The notes under the pieces were generated by a model that was given only the letters and a program-made list of their open reading frames with translations, was not told the origin of the DNA and ran no database searches. Of a DNA stretch of 64,000 nucleotides, positions 21,048-29,904 are shown piece after piece (the first letter of the stretch is position 1; every line of letters begins with the position of its first letter). Both the position numbers and the translations under genes were made by a program. The stretch is from Kordia aestuariivivens (GTDB lineage: Bacteria > Bacteroidota > Bacteroidia > Flavobacteriales > Flavobacteriaceae). The stretch is taken from contig NZ_JACGWS010000008.1 in assembly GCF_014397005.1 (NCBI RefSeq), positions 186,001 to 250,000 on the forward strand, read 5' to 3'.

Positions 21048-21170
21048 GCTTGCTGAGCGGAGTCGAAGTAAGGCAGGAATCTCATTCATAAGGAATTGCA
21101 TAACGTCATTTCGAGTGATTTTTCAGAATGAAATGGAGAAAAATAGTATCGAGAAGTAGTCCAAAATTTG
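21048..21170. repeat. Degenerate intergenic repeat block
   Basis: CTGAGCGGAGTCGAAG is followed by GGCAGGAATCTC and a stretch containing CATTTCGAGTGATTTTTCAGAATGAAATG. This is a mosaic of REP-like segments similar to those near 19047 and 32831. No ORF is present. Confidence 0.4.
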
Positions 21171-21227
21171 AATCAATTTAAAATAGAGTTGGCGCGCGTT
21201 TGTAACGCGTGCAAAATAGAAACATAA

Positions 21228-21262
21228 AAAAAGCCTGAGAATTTCAATTTCTCAGGCTTTTT
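21228..21262. terminator. Bidirectional terminator between ctlX and the convergent gene
   Basis: AAAAAGCCTGAGAA (21228-21241) pairs with TTCTCAGGCTTTTT (21249-21262). A and T runs on either side allow function on both strands. Confidence 0.9.
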
Positions 21263-21284
21263 CATTTTATATCAAATGGCAGTT

Positions 21285-22733
21285 TTACTTTCCACAATCA
21301 GTATACTCTTGTAAAATCTGCTTCAAGTTTTCTTCGTTCTTTACATCAAACTCACCAGCTTTCAAATCGCTCGCGACTTGCTTACATTTAGATAAGTATT
21401 TTGCCATTGCTTTTGAAATCTTTTCGTTCTTACGATCGTCAATCATAAAACCGGATTTCTCACCTTTCACTTTAATCACGTATGTTCCTTCTTCGCCTGG
21501 TTTCACCAATAACAAATTTCCGTTTTCTTCATAAATCTTCTCATAGAAATACGAATTATTAAACCCGAAGTTTGAAGCATTTGATAATTTCTTCAATGCA
21601 TTTCCTTTCGTTTTCATTCCGTAAAATGTTTTCTCAACACCTTCATCCATGGCAGTAAACGAAATTCCGTCTTTCGCAGAAAACTTCTTAATACGCGTAC
21701 GTCCTTTATCATTTTCATAACGAATACTAATCGACTTTCCGTAGTTATCAATCGAATTCATATCATGCAAGCCAGCAACTTGTTCTCCCGGTTCAAGCTC
21801 TAATTTCTCAAAAACAACATAAACAGTTCCGCTATATTTCTTTCCTTTGGCATCGGTAATGCTTCCTGGAACTCCATACAAATTCACGCTATTCTCTTTC
21901 GCAATTTTCACTTTCTCTTTATGTAAATCACTTTGATATTTCTTCGCTTGACGCCCAAAAAGATACCCACGACCTACCATTTCTTCCACAAAAAACTGTC
22001 CAAAATTTCTTGAAAAACGATTGGTAAACATCGTTTGTGAACCTTTATCAAATTCAAAAGTTTCATCGGTATATGTTTTTACAACGGCAGCTGTAGAGCC
22101 CATTTTAGAAGTTTCTTTGGCAGTTGCCACTCTAATTCCATCCAAATCTGTAATCGCATACGCTTTTTCGGAAGCTGAATAATATACCTTACCGACAATC
22201 TTAGTTCCTCGCGTTCCACCAAAAGAAATCGTTCCATTTGTTTTTACATACGGTTTGTAGCGACCAACAGTTTGCTGACGTTTATCGGCTTCCAACTTAG
22301 CAGAAGCAGCAGCTTTCAAATACTTTTCACTAATTGATTCGCGTTCTTCTGCAAAAAAGGCTGCAACACCTTCTTTATTAATTCCGTTCGCGTCAATCAT
22401 ATTATACTTTTCGCTTAACAAACGAATAATAATTTTCTTTGAGTTGAATGACGTTTGTAAAATTTCATACGGAATCTCCGTTTTTGTTCCATCTACGGAA
22501 GTCAATTCTAAATACTGATGATCTTGAATTGCGGAAATAGAAATTGCCTTGTAAGCTGCATCAAACGCTTTTTCGCCTGACAAATACTTAAACGTATACT
22601 TGTTTCTTTCGCCTCCATCTTCTAGGATAGCAACTTCTTTCTTATCAAAAAGAATTTTATTTTTCTTAATCTTAATTTTCTGGCTTATTGCTAAAGCAGG
22701 TAGTAACAGCAATACAAATAGGATTTTTTTCAT
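21285..22733 (-). CDS. Secreted protein of unknown function (482 aa)
   Basis: The open frame extends to 22793, but the sensible start is the ATG at 22733. It gives MKKILFVLLLLPALAIS, a clean signal peptide, and leaves 482 residues. The mature protein is Lys-rich with repeated short beta segments (KKYSGTVYVVFEKLELEPGEQVAGLHDMNSID and similar). A Cys pair near the C-terminus (LSKCKQVASDL and YTDCGK) may form a disulfide. I recognise no catalytic motif. The two halves contain similar 'GTVYxVF/GKVYYS' strands, which suggests repeated beta domains. It is monocistronic and convergent with ctlX. Confidence 0.65.
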   Translation of the reverse strand: MKKILFVLLLLPALAISQKIKIKKNKILFDKKEVAILEDGGERNKYTFKYLSGEKAFDAAYKAISISAIQDHQYLELTSVDGTKTEIPYEILQTSFNSKKIIIRLLSEKYNMIDANGINKEGVAAFFAEERESISEKYLKAAASAKLEADKRQQTVGRYKPYVKTNGTISFGGTRGTKIVGKVYYSASEKAYAITDLDGIRVATAKETSKMGSTAAVVKTYTDETFEFDKGSQTMFTNRFSRNFGQFFVEEMVGRGYLFGRQAKKYQSDLHKEKVKIAKENSVNLYGVPGSITDAKGKKYSGTVYVVFEKLELEPGEQVAGLHDMNSIDNYGKSISIRYENDKGRTRIKKFSAKDGISFTAMDEGVEKTFYGMKTKGNALKKLSNASNFGFNNSYFYEKIYEENGNLLLVKPGEEGTYVIKVKGEKSGFMIDDRKNEKISKAMAKYLSKCKQVASDLKAGEFDVKNEENLKQILQEYTDCGK

Positions 22734-22931
22734 GTAATGTAATGTGTAAAGGTTTATACAATCGGCGGCTAAAATACTAAAATAAAACCACACAGTATCA
22801 GAATGTTACGGATAAGTAGTATACTATTTGTAGCTACTTTGCTTTATTAGAAAGGAAATAATATGCTAAAAAGGTGCTAAATGCTTTAAAATTTAGGAAT
22901 ATCTCAGCAAAATAGATAGATAATTAGAGAA

Positions 22932-22939
22932 TACCTTTG
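22932..22939 (+). promoter_or_regulatory. Possible -7 box for the Rrf2-like gene
   Basis: TACCTTTG matches TAnnTTTG exactly, 80 nt before the ATG at 23020. That implies a leader of about 75 nt. No clear -33 element is seen. Confidence 0.35.
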
Positions 22940-23019
22940 TTATTAACTAACAACCGTTTATTTTTATACACTAGATTGAAACGCCTCGAAAACGTTATTA
23001 CTATCTGAAATTTACCAAC

Positions 23020-23433
23020 ATGCTTTCTAAAAAAACAAAATACGGACTCAAAGCATTAACCTACATAGCACGTAAAGACAACAACCTACCTGTGTTAATC
23101 TCAGAAATCGCTACGGAAGAAAAAATATCTAAAAAATTCTTAGAAGCAATTTTATTACAACTAAAGAACAATGGTCTTTTAGGTTCCAAAAAAGGAAAAG
23201 GTGGCGGTTACTATCTAATTAAATCGCCTAGTGAAATCAAAGTAGCTTCGCTCATCCGAATTTTAGAAGGCCCAATAGCAATGCTTCCCTGCGTAAGTTT
23301 AAACTTTTATGAAAAGTGCGATGATTGTGTGGATGAAACCAAATGCGGGTTGCATCATCTCATGTTAGAAGTTCGTGATAATATGCTCGCTGTTTTAGAT
23401 AACAAAACACTTGAAGACCTTACTACTTTATAA
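23020..23433 (+). CDS. Rrf2-family transcriptional regulator
   Basis: The 137-residue protein has a winged-helix domain (about 1-75) starting MLSKKTKYGLKALTYIARK and carrying the wing GSKKGKGGGYYLIKSP. The C-terminal part contains Cys91, Cys100, Cys103 and Cys109 (LPCVSL, EKCDDCVDETKCGL). Rrf2 regulators such as IscR, NsrR and RsrR sense Fe-S status, NO or redox through three Cys in this region, so a cluster is plausible. The spacing here (C-X8-C-X2-C-X5-C) is close to NsrR/IscR-like arrangements. Targets are unknown; it stands alone upstream of argS. Confidence 0.82.
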   Translation: MLSKKTKYGLKALTYIARKDNNLPVLISEIATEEKISKKFLEAILLQLKNNGLLGSKKGKGGGYYLIKSPSEIKVASLIRILEGPIAMLPCVSLNFYEKCDDCVDETKCGLHHLMLEVRDNMLAVLDNKTLEDLTTL

Positions 23434-23610
23434 ATCTGAATATAAGTTTTACAGATACAAGATCGCTGCGCTACTAGATTATAGAATAAAGACTAAAATA
23501 GTAACGTACTCAAAATCTTCTCAAAGATTTTTAAATATTCTTTTCTTAAGTAATATAAACTCACGTTAAATTATCTATTAGAACTTTCGTCATTCATTCC
23601 CAATAATTGA

Positions 23611-23618
23611 TATCTTTG
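23611..23618 (+). promoter_or_regulatory. Likely -7 promoter box for argS
   Basis: TATCTTTG is an exact TAnnTTTG match, 20 nt before the argS ATG at 23639. The leader would be about 16 nt. Confidence 0.5.
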
Positions 23619-23638
23619 CACCTCAAATTTTAGGAGCA

Positions 23639-25738
23639 ATGAATATTCAAGAAGTCTTAACGGTAAAAGTCAAAGAAGCATTTGAAACCTTGTATGGAGT
23701 TACATTAGACAATGTAGAATTCCAAGCAACACGAAAAGATTTTGAAGGTGATATCACGGTTGTGGTATTTCCGATGTTACGCGTTAAAAAAATGAATCCA
23801 GCTCAATTAGGAGAAGAATTAGGAACGTATTTAGCAGAACACGTAGCCGAAATTAGTAGTTTCAACGTGGTAAAAGGGTTTTTAAATCTAGTGATTGATG
23901 ATGCTGTCTATCTAAATTTCTTCGCGAGTATTGTAAAAAATGATACGTTCGGACACGAAACGCCACAAGAAGGTGAAACGGCTGTAATGGTTGAATATTC
24001 TTCACCAAACACAAACAAGCCTTTGCATTTAGGACACGTTCGTAACAACTTATTAGGATACAGCGTTGCGGAAATCATTAAAGCTTCTGGAAAAAAAGTA
24101 TACAAAACACAAATCATTAACGATCGAGGAATTCACATCTGTAAATCCATGTTGGCTTGGCAACGTTTCGGAAACGGAGAAACGCCACAATCAACAGGTT
24201 TAAAAGGTGATAAATTGGTTGGAAACTATTACGTACTATTCGAAATGAAATTACGTGAACAAGCTACACTAATTTTTGAAAATTATAGAAATAATCATAT
24301 TGATCCTCCTACAGCTTTAGAAGTTCAAATTAAAGAGCACAACGAATTGATTGAAAAATTAAATTTAAAGTCTGAGGAAGAGGTAAAGAAGTTAGATTAT
24401 GAAGCGATTGCTAAGTTGGGAGCTAATTTTGATTTTAGATTAAAAGAAGCAATCGATAATAATTTATTTATTTCTAGTATTTCAAACTTCATATTACATA
24501 TTACTCCAGAAAGTGAAAAAGATGTTATTGAAAAGAAAACGAAACAGTTTGATAAGCTTGTCAAAAATGTTACTAATTTAGAAAGTAAAATTATAGTAGA
24601 AGAAGGAAAAATTTCTAAAATTGCAAGAGATAGTTCAGAAATCATGAAGGCAGCACAACAAATGTTACTCAAATGGGAAGCTGGAGATGAAGAAGTGGTT
24701 GCACTTTGGAAAAAAATGAATCAATGGGTGTATGACGGTTTTGCAACGACTTATACAAACTTAGGTGTTGATTTTGATGCGTTGTATTATGAAAGTGACA
24801 CCTATCTTTTAGGAAAAGATGTGGTGCAAACTGGAATAGAAAAAGGTGTTTTCTATGCAAAAGAAGATGGTTCTGTTTGGTGCGATTTGACAGATGATGG
24901 TTTGGACGAGAAAATTGTATTGCGTTCGGACGGAACTGCGGTGTATATGACACAAGACATCGGAACGGCAATTCAGCGTGTAAAAGACTATCCAGATATT
25001 GGAGGAATGATTTACACGGTTGGAAACGAACAAGATTATCACTTTACAGTACTATTCTTAATCTTAAAGAAACTCGGATTCGATTGGTCTAAAAACTTAG
25101 CGCATCTATCTTACGGAATGGTCGATTTGCCAAGTGGTAAAATGAAAAGTCGTGAAGGAACTGTGGTTGATGCAGATGATTTAATGATTGAAATGTCAAC
25201 GACTGCCAAAGAAATTTCTCAAGAACTAGGAAAGCTTGAAGATTACACAGACGAAGAAAAAGAAGTGTTATATAAAATCATCGGAATGGGCGCGTTAAAG
25301 TATTTCATTCTAAAAGTTGATCCTAAAAAACGAATCTTATTTGATCCGAAAGAATCGATTGACTTTGCAGGAAATACAGGACCTTTCATTCAATATACCT
25401 ATGCGCGTATTCAATCCATCTTGCGTAAAGCAGATTTTGACTATTCAGCGGAAATTACAGGAATTGAGATTGATATTCGTGAAAAAGAAATCGTAAAGCA
25501 ATTACAAGAATATCCTGCGGCGATTCAATTAGCAGCCAACAAGCAAAGTCCGGCTGTCATTGCAAACTATACCTACGATTTGGTAAAACTGTACAATTCG
25601 TTCTTCCAAAATATTTACATTTTAGGAGAAGAAGACGAAGCTAAAAAAGTATTCAGAGTACAACTATCCAAAAAAGTTGGAGACACAATCAAAGCAGCAT
25701 TTGCATTACTAGGAATTGAAGTTCCTGAGCGAATGTGA
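23639..25738 (+). CDS. argS: Arginyl-tRNA synthetase with internal insertion
   Basis: Class I synthetase charging tRNA-Arg. The N-terminal Add-1 domain (about 1-110) is followed by the catalytic domain with the HIGH-type motif HLGHVRNN (about 133-140). The KMSKS-type SGKMKSREGT (about 500-509) and the DALR anticodon domain (about 580-699, ending IEVPERM) are present. At 699 residues it is about 100 residues longer than usual Bacteroidota ArgS (near 590). The excess is a charged, helical, Lys/Glu-rich insertion at about residues 205-337 (nt 24250-24650), between NYYVLFEMKL and MLLKWEAGDEEV. The catalytic motifs are intact, so the enzyme is probably active. Confidence 0.95.
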   Translation: MNIQEVLTVKVKEAFETLYGVTLDNVEFQATRKDFEGDITVVVFPMLRVKKMNPAQLGEELGTYLAEHVAEISSFNVVKGFLNLVIDDAVYLNFFASIVKNDTFGHETPQEGETAVMVEYSSPNTNKPLHLGHVRNNLLGYSVAEIIKASGKKVYKTQIINDRGIHICKSMLAWQRFGNGETPQSTGLKGDKLVGNYYVLFEMKLREQATLIFENYRNNHIDPPTALEVQIKEHNELIEKLNLKSEEEVKKLDYEAIAKLGANFDFRLKEAIDNNLFISSISNFILHITPESEKDVIEKKTKQFDKLVKNVTNLESKIIVEEGKISKIARDSSEIMKAAQQMLLKWEAGDEEVVALWKKMNQWVYDGFATTYTNLGVDFDALYYESDTYLLGKDVVQTGIEKGVFYAKEDGSVWCDLTDDGLDEKIVLRSDGTAVYMTQDIGTAIQRVKDYPDIGGMIYTVGNEQDYHFTVLFLILKKLGFDWSKNLAHLSYGMVDLPSGKMKSREGTVVDADDLMIEMSTTAKEISQELGKLEDYTDEEKEVLYKIIGMGALKYFILKVDPKKRILFDPKESIDFAGNTGPFIQYTYARIQSILRKADFDYSAEITGIEIDIREKEIVKQLQEYPAAIQLAANKQSPAVIANYTYDLVKLYNSFFQNIYILGEEDEAKKVFRVQLSKKVGDTIKAAFALLGIEVPERM

Positions 25739-25748
25739 CGAAGTCATG

Positions 25749-25799
25749 CTGAACTCGTTTCAGTATCAAAAAGAAAATCACCCTGAACTTGTTTCAGGG
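25749..25799. repeat. Two CTGAACT-yGTTTCAG palindromic units
   Basis: CTGAACTCGTTTCAG at 25749-25763 and CCCTGAACTTGTTTCAGGG at 25781-25799 are two imperfect palindromes 34 bp apart, immediately after argS. They look like REP-type hairpins and may help terminate argS. Confidence 0.65.
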
Positions 25800-25816
25800 T
25801 CTCACTTCTATGATTT

Positions 25817-25898
25817 CGTCTTTGCGAAAGTTTTGAAAAAACTTGTGGCAATCTGTTTGTTCAATAAACAGATTACTTCACTATCGCTCGTGATGACG
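25817..25898 (-). repeat. REP-like palindromic repeat, copy 1
   Basis: On the minus strand this segment reads CGTCATCACGAGCGATAGTG, then a centre with AAACAGATT pairing to AATCTGTTT, then CAGATTGCCACAAG. The element at 32982-33066 is the same family on the plus strand. Both have the order GAnCGA-GAAGTAAT, CAGATTGCCAC and TCGCAA. Confidence 0.65.
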
Positions 25899-25910
25899 TT
25901 TCACAGAAAG

Positions 25911-28211
25911 TTAGAAATCCACTCGAAAACTCAAATTTGGCGTAATGCCTAACGATTGATTCTGAATTTCAGAAATTACGGTATTATCTAAATTGTAGTA
26001 TTCATTCAAAATATTTTTCTGATCGAACACATTCCAAACGGAGATTCCAATTTTAGACTTGATCTTTTTCGAAAGCATCAAACGATACGTTGCTGAAAAA
26101 TCGGTTCTAAAATAATCTGACAAATTCTCGGCGTTTGGTGCGTTGTAATTAATATCTCCATTGACAATTTGTGGTTGTCCAATTGTTGTGGTGGGTCTTC
26201 CAGTGCGATAATACGTTCCGAGTGAGAATTCATACGCTTTCCAAGTATACGTTCCGCCAAGTGTGAGATTGTGTGTAATATCTAAATTATTCGGAAACGA
26301 TTCGCCATTATTCAAGGACATAAAATCGTAATCATTCTTGCTAAAAGAATAACTCATCCAGGTATTAAAATCGTGCCATTTCTTATTAAATAACACATCA
26401 ATTCCTTGTGCTGTATAACTTCCGACAGCATTTACAAACTGAAACTGATTCTGAAAACCTTGACTTCGCGTGGTAATTCCGTCTACTTTTTTAATATACG
26501 CTTCCGCGCTAATTAACAAATTATTCTTTGTGTATTGCACGCCAATAGAAGCTTGTTTGCTCTCAATCAAAGGAACAGAAGTTCCGTTTGCCAGCGTCCA
26601 ACGACGTTTTTCAATCCCTAAAAAATCATTCTGTAAATCAATGACTTGCGAAATGGATTGACTCTTATATTCGCCCAAAACCAATACGCTAAAATGATTG
26701 GAGAATTGCTGCCTAAAATTCAAACGCGGCTCAAAACGAAACTGATCAATCTTTCCGTATTGATTTGCGCGAAAACCAATATTTACAAGTGTTCGGTAAC
26801 TATCTGAAACAAAATTAAGTTCAGAATACACCGCGTGATTTCGCATCACATCTTTACGATCGCTGCGAAATTGTGGATTGCTCACATCTTGAATATTCGT
26901 GATGCCAATCTCAGCAAATTGATAACCATTCTGGATGGTAAAATTTTCATTGATGCGATATTTTGTATGTAATTTTATAGAACTATCCGCGAGATCATTC
27001 TCTTGAAACAATCGCTGATTATCCGTAATATTAAAATTTGTTGCTTCTAAATTATAGGTAGATGCATACAATTGTACTTGTGTAGAAAATGAAGGTGTCC
27101 ATTCACGATTATACGTCAAGCCTGCGGCTAAATTGCGTTGTGTAATGCCACTATTAACAGCTTGTCGTTGATTGTTGAGTGTTGCTTCTTCCGTATAGCT
27201 TAAATCGTTATAAATATTCAAAAAACTAAACTGTAAATTGTCTGTTTTAGAAATATCATAGATAAATTTCGTGCTCATGTCATAGAAATAAAAATCTCTA
27301 TTCGTCGTGGTTGTATTGTTTGTATCCTGATTGTTATTGGTAATATCAGTATCCTGAAAAATTCGATCAAAATAAATAGCGTAGGTGGGCGTTTCTACCA
27401 AGTCGGTAATGGAACGACGCGCCGAAACTTGGACTTCCATTTTTTTGTTGAGTTGAATCTTGGCAAAACCATCTGCATGAATCAAGTTTAATCCTGCGCC
27501 AGCAATCAACGTATCGTTTGGATGTTCGTCCAATTGCATCTGAATCATTCCAGAAACTCCATCGCCAAATTTAGCACTTGTTCCGTTTTTAGTCACAGTT
27601 ACTTTATTTAAAAAGTATGGATTAAACGCAGAAATCAACCCGAAGAAATGTCCAGATTGATACATTTTAATATCGTCCCACAATAAAATATTTTGGTCAT
27701 TGGTACCACCGCGAATGTTTATATTAGAAACCGTTTCGTTAATACTAGAAATTCCCGGTAAGGCTTGAATGGTGAGTAAAACATCAGGTTCGGTAACGCC
27801 GGGCAGAATGCCAAAGTTCTTGGGTTTCACGGTAATTTGTCCGGTTCTATTAGTGGAAATTCCTGAAGCAATATATTCGGTTAAGTAAATCTCGTCCAAC
27901 TCCTGAATCTGATCTATAAAAACAGTAATGGCAATATAGCGTCCGTTAATTAAGGTAAACCGAAGATTGGTTTCGAGTTCAAAACCATCTAATAATGCTT
28001 CCAGAGAAATCGTTTTTGCTTGCGGAGTGACTAAAACATTCACTAAAACTTTATCTACATACGAAAAAACAACATCGTATTGTTTTTGAATTTTAGGTAA
28101 TAATTTAGACAGCAAGACTTTATTCTCTTGATTTTCTTGTGCTATAACACATTGAAAACTAAGAAAGAAGCAAAAAAAAGTGAGAAAAGTGAGTACGCGT
28201 TTTTTAATCAC
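25911..28211 (-). CDS. TonB-dependent receptor with N-terminal STN signalling domain
   Basis: The 766-residue outer-membrane receptor has a signal peptide (about 1-24) and an STN domain (about 32-95; LLPKIQKQYDVVFSYVDKVLVN). The TonB plug (about 125-235) carries VLLTIQALPGISSINETVSNINIRGGTNDQNILLWDDIKMY, and a 22-strand barrel ends in an aromatic strand (NLSFRVDF). The STN domain marks it as a transducer that activates an anti-sigma factor. This fits the adjoining FecR (overlap of 8 nt) and ECF sigma genes. The ligand is unknown; no SusD-like partner is present, which argues against a polysaccharide locus. Confidence 0.88.
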   Translation of the reverse strand: MIKKRVLTFLTFFCFFLSFQCVIAQENQENKVLLSKLLPKIQKQYDVVFSYVDKVLVNVLVTPQAKTISLEALLDGFELETNLRFTLINGRYIAITVFIDQIQELDEIYLTEYIASGISTNRTGQITVKPKNFGILPGVTEPDVLLTIQALPGISSINETVSNINIRGGTNDQNILLWDDIKMYQSGHFFGLISAFNPYFLNKVTVTKNGTSAKFGDGVSGMIQMQLDEHPNDTLIAGAGLNLIHADGFAKIQLNKKMEVQVSARRSITDLVETPTYAIYFDRIFQDTDITNNNQDTNNTTTTNRDFYFYDMSTKFIYDISKTDNLQFSFLNIYNDLSYTEEATLNNQRQAVNSGITQRNLAAGLTYNREWTPSFSTQVQLYASTYNLEATNFNITDNQRLFQENDLADSSIKLHTKYRINENFTIQNGYQFAEIGITNIQDVSNPQFRSDRKDVMRNHAVYSELNFVSDSYRTLVNIGFRANQYGKIDQFRFEPRLNFRQQFSNHFSVLVLGEYKSQSISQVIDLQNDFLGIEKRRWTLANGTSVPLIESKQASIGVQYTKNNLLISAEAYIKKVDGITTRSQGFQNQFQFVNAVGSYTAQGIDVLFNKKWHDFNTWMSYSFSKNDYDFMSLNNGESFPNNLDITHNLTLGGTYTWKAYEFSLGTYYRTGRPTTTIGQPQIVNGDINYNAPNAENLSDYFRTDFSATYRLMLSKKIKSKIGISVWNVFDQKNILNEYYNLDNTVISEIQNQSLGITPNLSFRVDF

Positions 28212-29100
28212 GTTTTAGAATAATCGATTTTTGTTTCTTTTGATACTTCAATTGTGACGGTATGGTAATCGATTTCAATGCCATGTCTATATCTGTGTGC
28301 GTAAAACTTCCCGTGAAAACTTGGGAAAGATCTACATTTTTGGCGTCAACCGTTACATCGTACTGTCGTTCAAATTCTTGAATAACTTCTCGTAAAGGTA
28401 AACTTTTAAAAGAACTTTCATTGCGAATCCACGTAGGTTCTTTTAGCATTTCTTCTTCATTGCGAATTTGTTTCCCATCAAGTATCAAATAGCGTTGCCC
28501 AGGAGTTAACACTACTTTTTCACTGTTGTGCGTAACACTTACTGAACCTTCATAGCAGAAAACTTCAAATAAGTCGTTGCGTTGTTTTACATTAAATTGA
28601 GTTCCTAAAACGGTTACAATTCCGTCTTCGGTAACTACATTAAATGTAGCGCCTTTGGCTACTTTAAAATACGCTTCACCTTTCAAATTGATTTCGCGTT
28701 GCTCGTTCCAAGTGTCTTCGTTAAATGATACACTCGATACGGCATTCAATGTTACTTCGGAAGCATCGGGTAATTTGAGTAATTCTTTATTCGCAACAAC
28801 TGTTTCAACCGTAGTAAGGCTGGGCAAGGTTGCATACATATATGCGCCAAATCCAATCACTAAAATTGCGGCAATTCGTAGTAATGGCTTGAGCCATGAA
28901 GTAGGTTTTGATGTGTCTTTTCTCTTAGATGTAACAGTCTCGTACGCCGTTTCAACGTCTGCGATTGGTGCTTTAAAAGACTGTAAGGCATTGTGCATCT
29001 TCGTTAATTCCTCATAATCGTCAAGCTGTTTAAAAGCTTCCAATTCCTGAGGTGTCAACGCGTGATCTAGCCATTTTTGTATTAATTCTTCTCGTGTCAT
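28204..29100 (-). CDS. FecR-type anti-sigma factor
   Basis: The 298-residue protein has a cytoplasmic N-terminal domain (about 1-70; REELIQKWLDHALTPQELEAFKQL) and one transmembrane helix (about 72-90; LLRIAAILVIGFGAYMY). A periplasmic FecR beta domain (about 95-195) and a C-terminal STN-like DUF4974 domain (about 222-295; LREVIQEFERQYDVTVDAKNVDLSQVFTGSF) follow. It should hold the adjacent ECF sigma factor inactive until the receptor's STN domain signals. It overlaps the receptor gene by 8 nt and lies 159 nt downstream of the sigma gene. Confidence 0.88.
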   Translation of the reverse strand: MTREELIQKWLDHALTPQELEAFKQLDDYEELTKMHNALQSFKAPIADVETAYETVTSKRKDTSKPTSWLKPLLRIAAILVIGFGAYMYATLPSLTTVETVVANKELLKLPDASEVTLNAVSSVSFNEDTWNEQREINLKGEAYFKVAKGATFNVVTEDGIVTVLGTQFNVKQRNDLFEVFCYEGSVSVTHNSEKVVLTPGQRYLILDGKQIRNEEEMLKEPTWIRNESSFKSLPLREVIQEFERQYDVTVDAKNVDLSQVFTGSFTHTDIDMALKSITIPSQLKYQKKQKSIILKRD

Positions 29101-29139
29101 AATCGTTACTTATCTATATAACAACTTACTATCTAAAAT

Positions 29140-29250
29140 TCCCCCTGTTTCCAGTTCTCAGTTTCAGTGTTCAGTTTGCAGTCGCGGTTTTCAGTCGAGT
29201 GCTCACTTTTACATTTTACATTTAGAGTTTTACATTTTAAATTTATTTTT
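29140..29250. repeat. Low-complexity CAGTTTTCAGT / ACATTTTACAT repeat tract
   Basis: Between the sigma and fecR genes lies a run of short degenerate repeats: TTCAGTTTGCAGTC-type units (about 29150-29200) followed by TTTTACATTTTACATTT units (about 29210-29240). It is not coding and may be a hypervariable tract. Confidence 0.5.
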
Positions 29251-29259
29251 CTCATAAAC

Positions 29260-29775
29260 TCACAACTCCTCAATCTCTACCCGCAGCTTACTCAACGCTC
29301 TATAAATTCGTTTCTCTACAGCTTTTGCCGAAATGTCAAGCAAGGCTGCAATCTCTTTATGTTTTTTTCCTTCCACACGATTCATTAAAAAAGCGGTGCG
29401 TTCGGATTCTGTCAAATTGCCAATAGCACGTTGTAATTTTTGCAAATATTCTTGCTCCTGCATTAAAAACTCAGGATTTTCGTTCGTATGCGATCTTGGT
29501 TTTGTTTGTTGATGTTGTAATACTACTTTATGATGTTTTACTTCGTTTAGCATCATATTATTTCCAACCGTAAACACATAGCTTTTGGCTTTTTCGGGCG
29601 TTACTTTGCCGCAATTTTGCCATAATTTGGTAAATGCTTCTTGTGCTTTATCTTCCGGATTCAAATAATCGCCAAACTTATAATACAAATACGAATATAG
29701 GTTTTGGTAATGTTTTTTAAACAATTTAGAAAACATTACCTCGTTACATATATTATCGTTTAATGATTTTGGCAT
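29260..29775 (-). CDS. ECF-type RNA polymerase sigma factor
   Basis: The 171-residue protein is in the usual ECF size range. Region 2 (about 12-75; FKKHYQNLYSYLYYKFGDYLNPEDKAQEAFTKLW) and region 4 (about 118-165; IGNLTESERTAFLMNRVEGKKHKEIAALLDISAKAVEKRIYRALSKLR) are clear. Region 4 includes the helix-turn-helix KEIAALLDISAKAVEKRI. With FecR and the STN receptor it forms a trans-envelope signalling cassette. Its promoter targets may include the receptor gene. Confidence 0.92.
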   Translation of the reverse strand: MPKSLNDNICNEVMFSKLFKKHYQNLYSYLYYKFGDYLNPEDKAQEAFTKLWQNCGKVTPEKAKSYVFTVGNNMMLNEVKHHKVVLQHQQTKPRSHTNENPEFLMQEQEYLQKLQRAIGNLTESERTAFLMNRVEGKKHKEIAALLDISAKAVEKRIYRALSKLRVEIEEL

Positions 29776-29904
29776 GAAGGCTGGTTAAAATGTTCGTTAA
29801 AAGTAAACATAAATTTTTTAATTTATAAAGGTGGGAATTTTGCCTTCGAAGTTGTTTTACTAATAGCATACTAAAAAACTAGAGTATGCAAACCCAATGA
29901 AACT

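Noticed and set aside
22734-22793. Longer N-terminus of the secreted 482-residue protein
   Set aside because: The ATG at 22733 gives a clean signal peptide; the upstream extension does not.
24669-24971. Minus-strand ORFs opposite argS
   Set aside because: They lie over a confirmed synthetase gene and have no similarity to known proteins.
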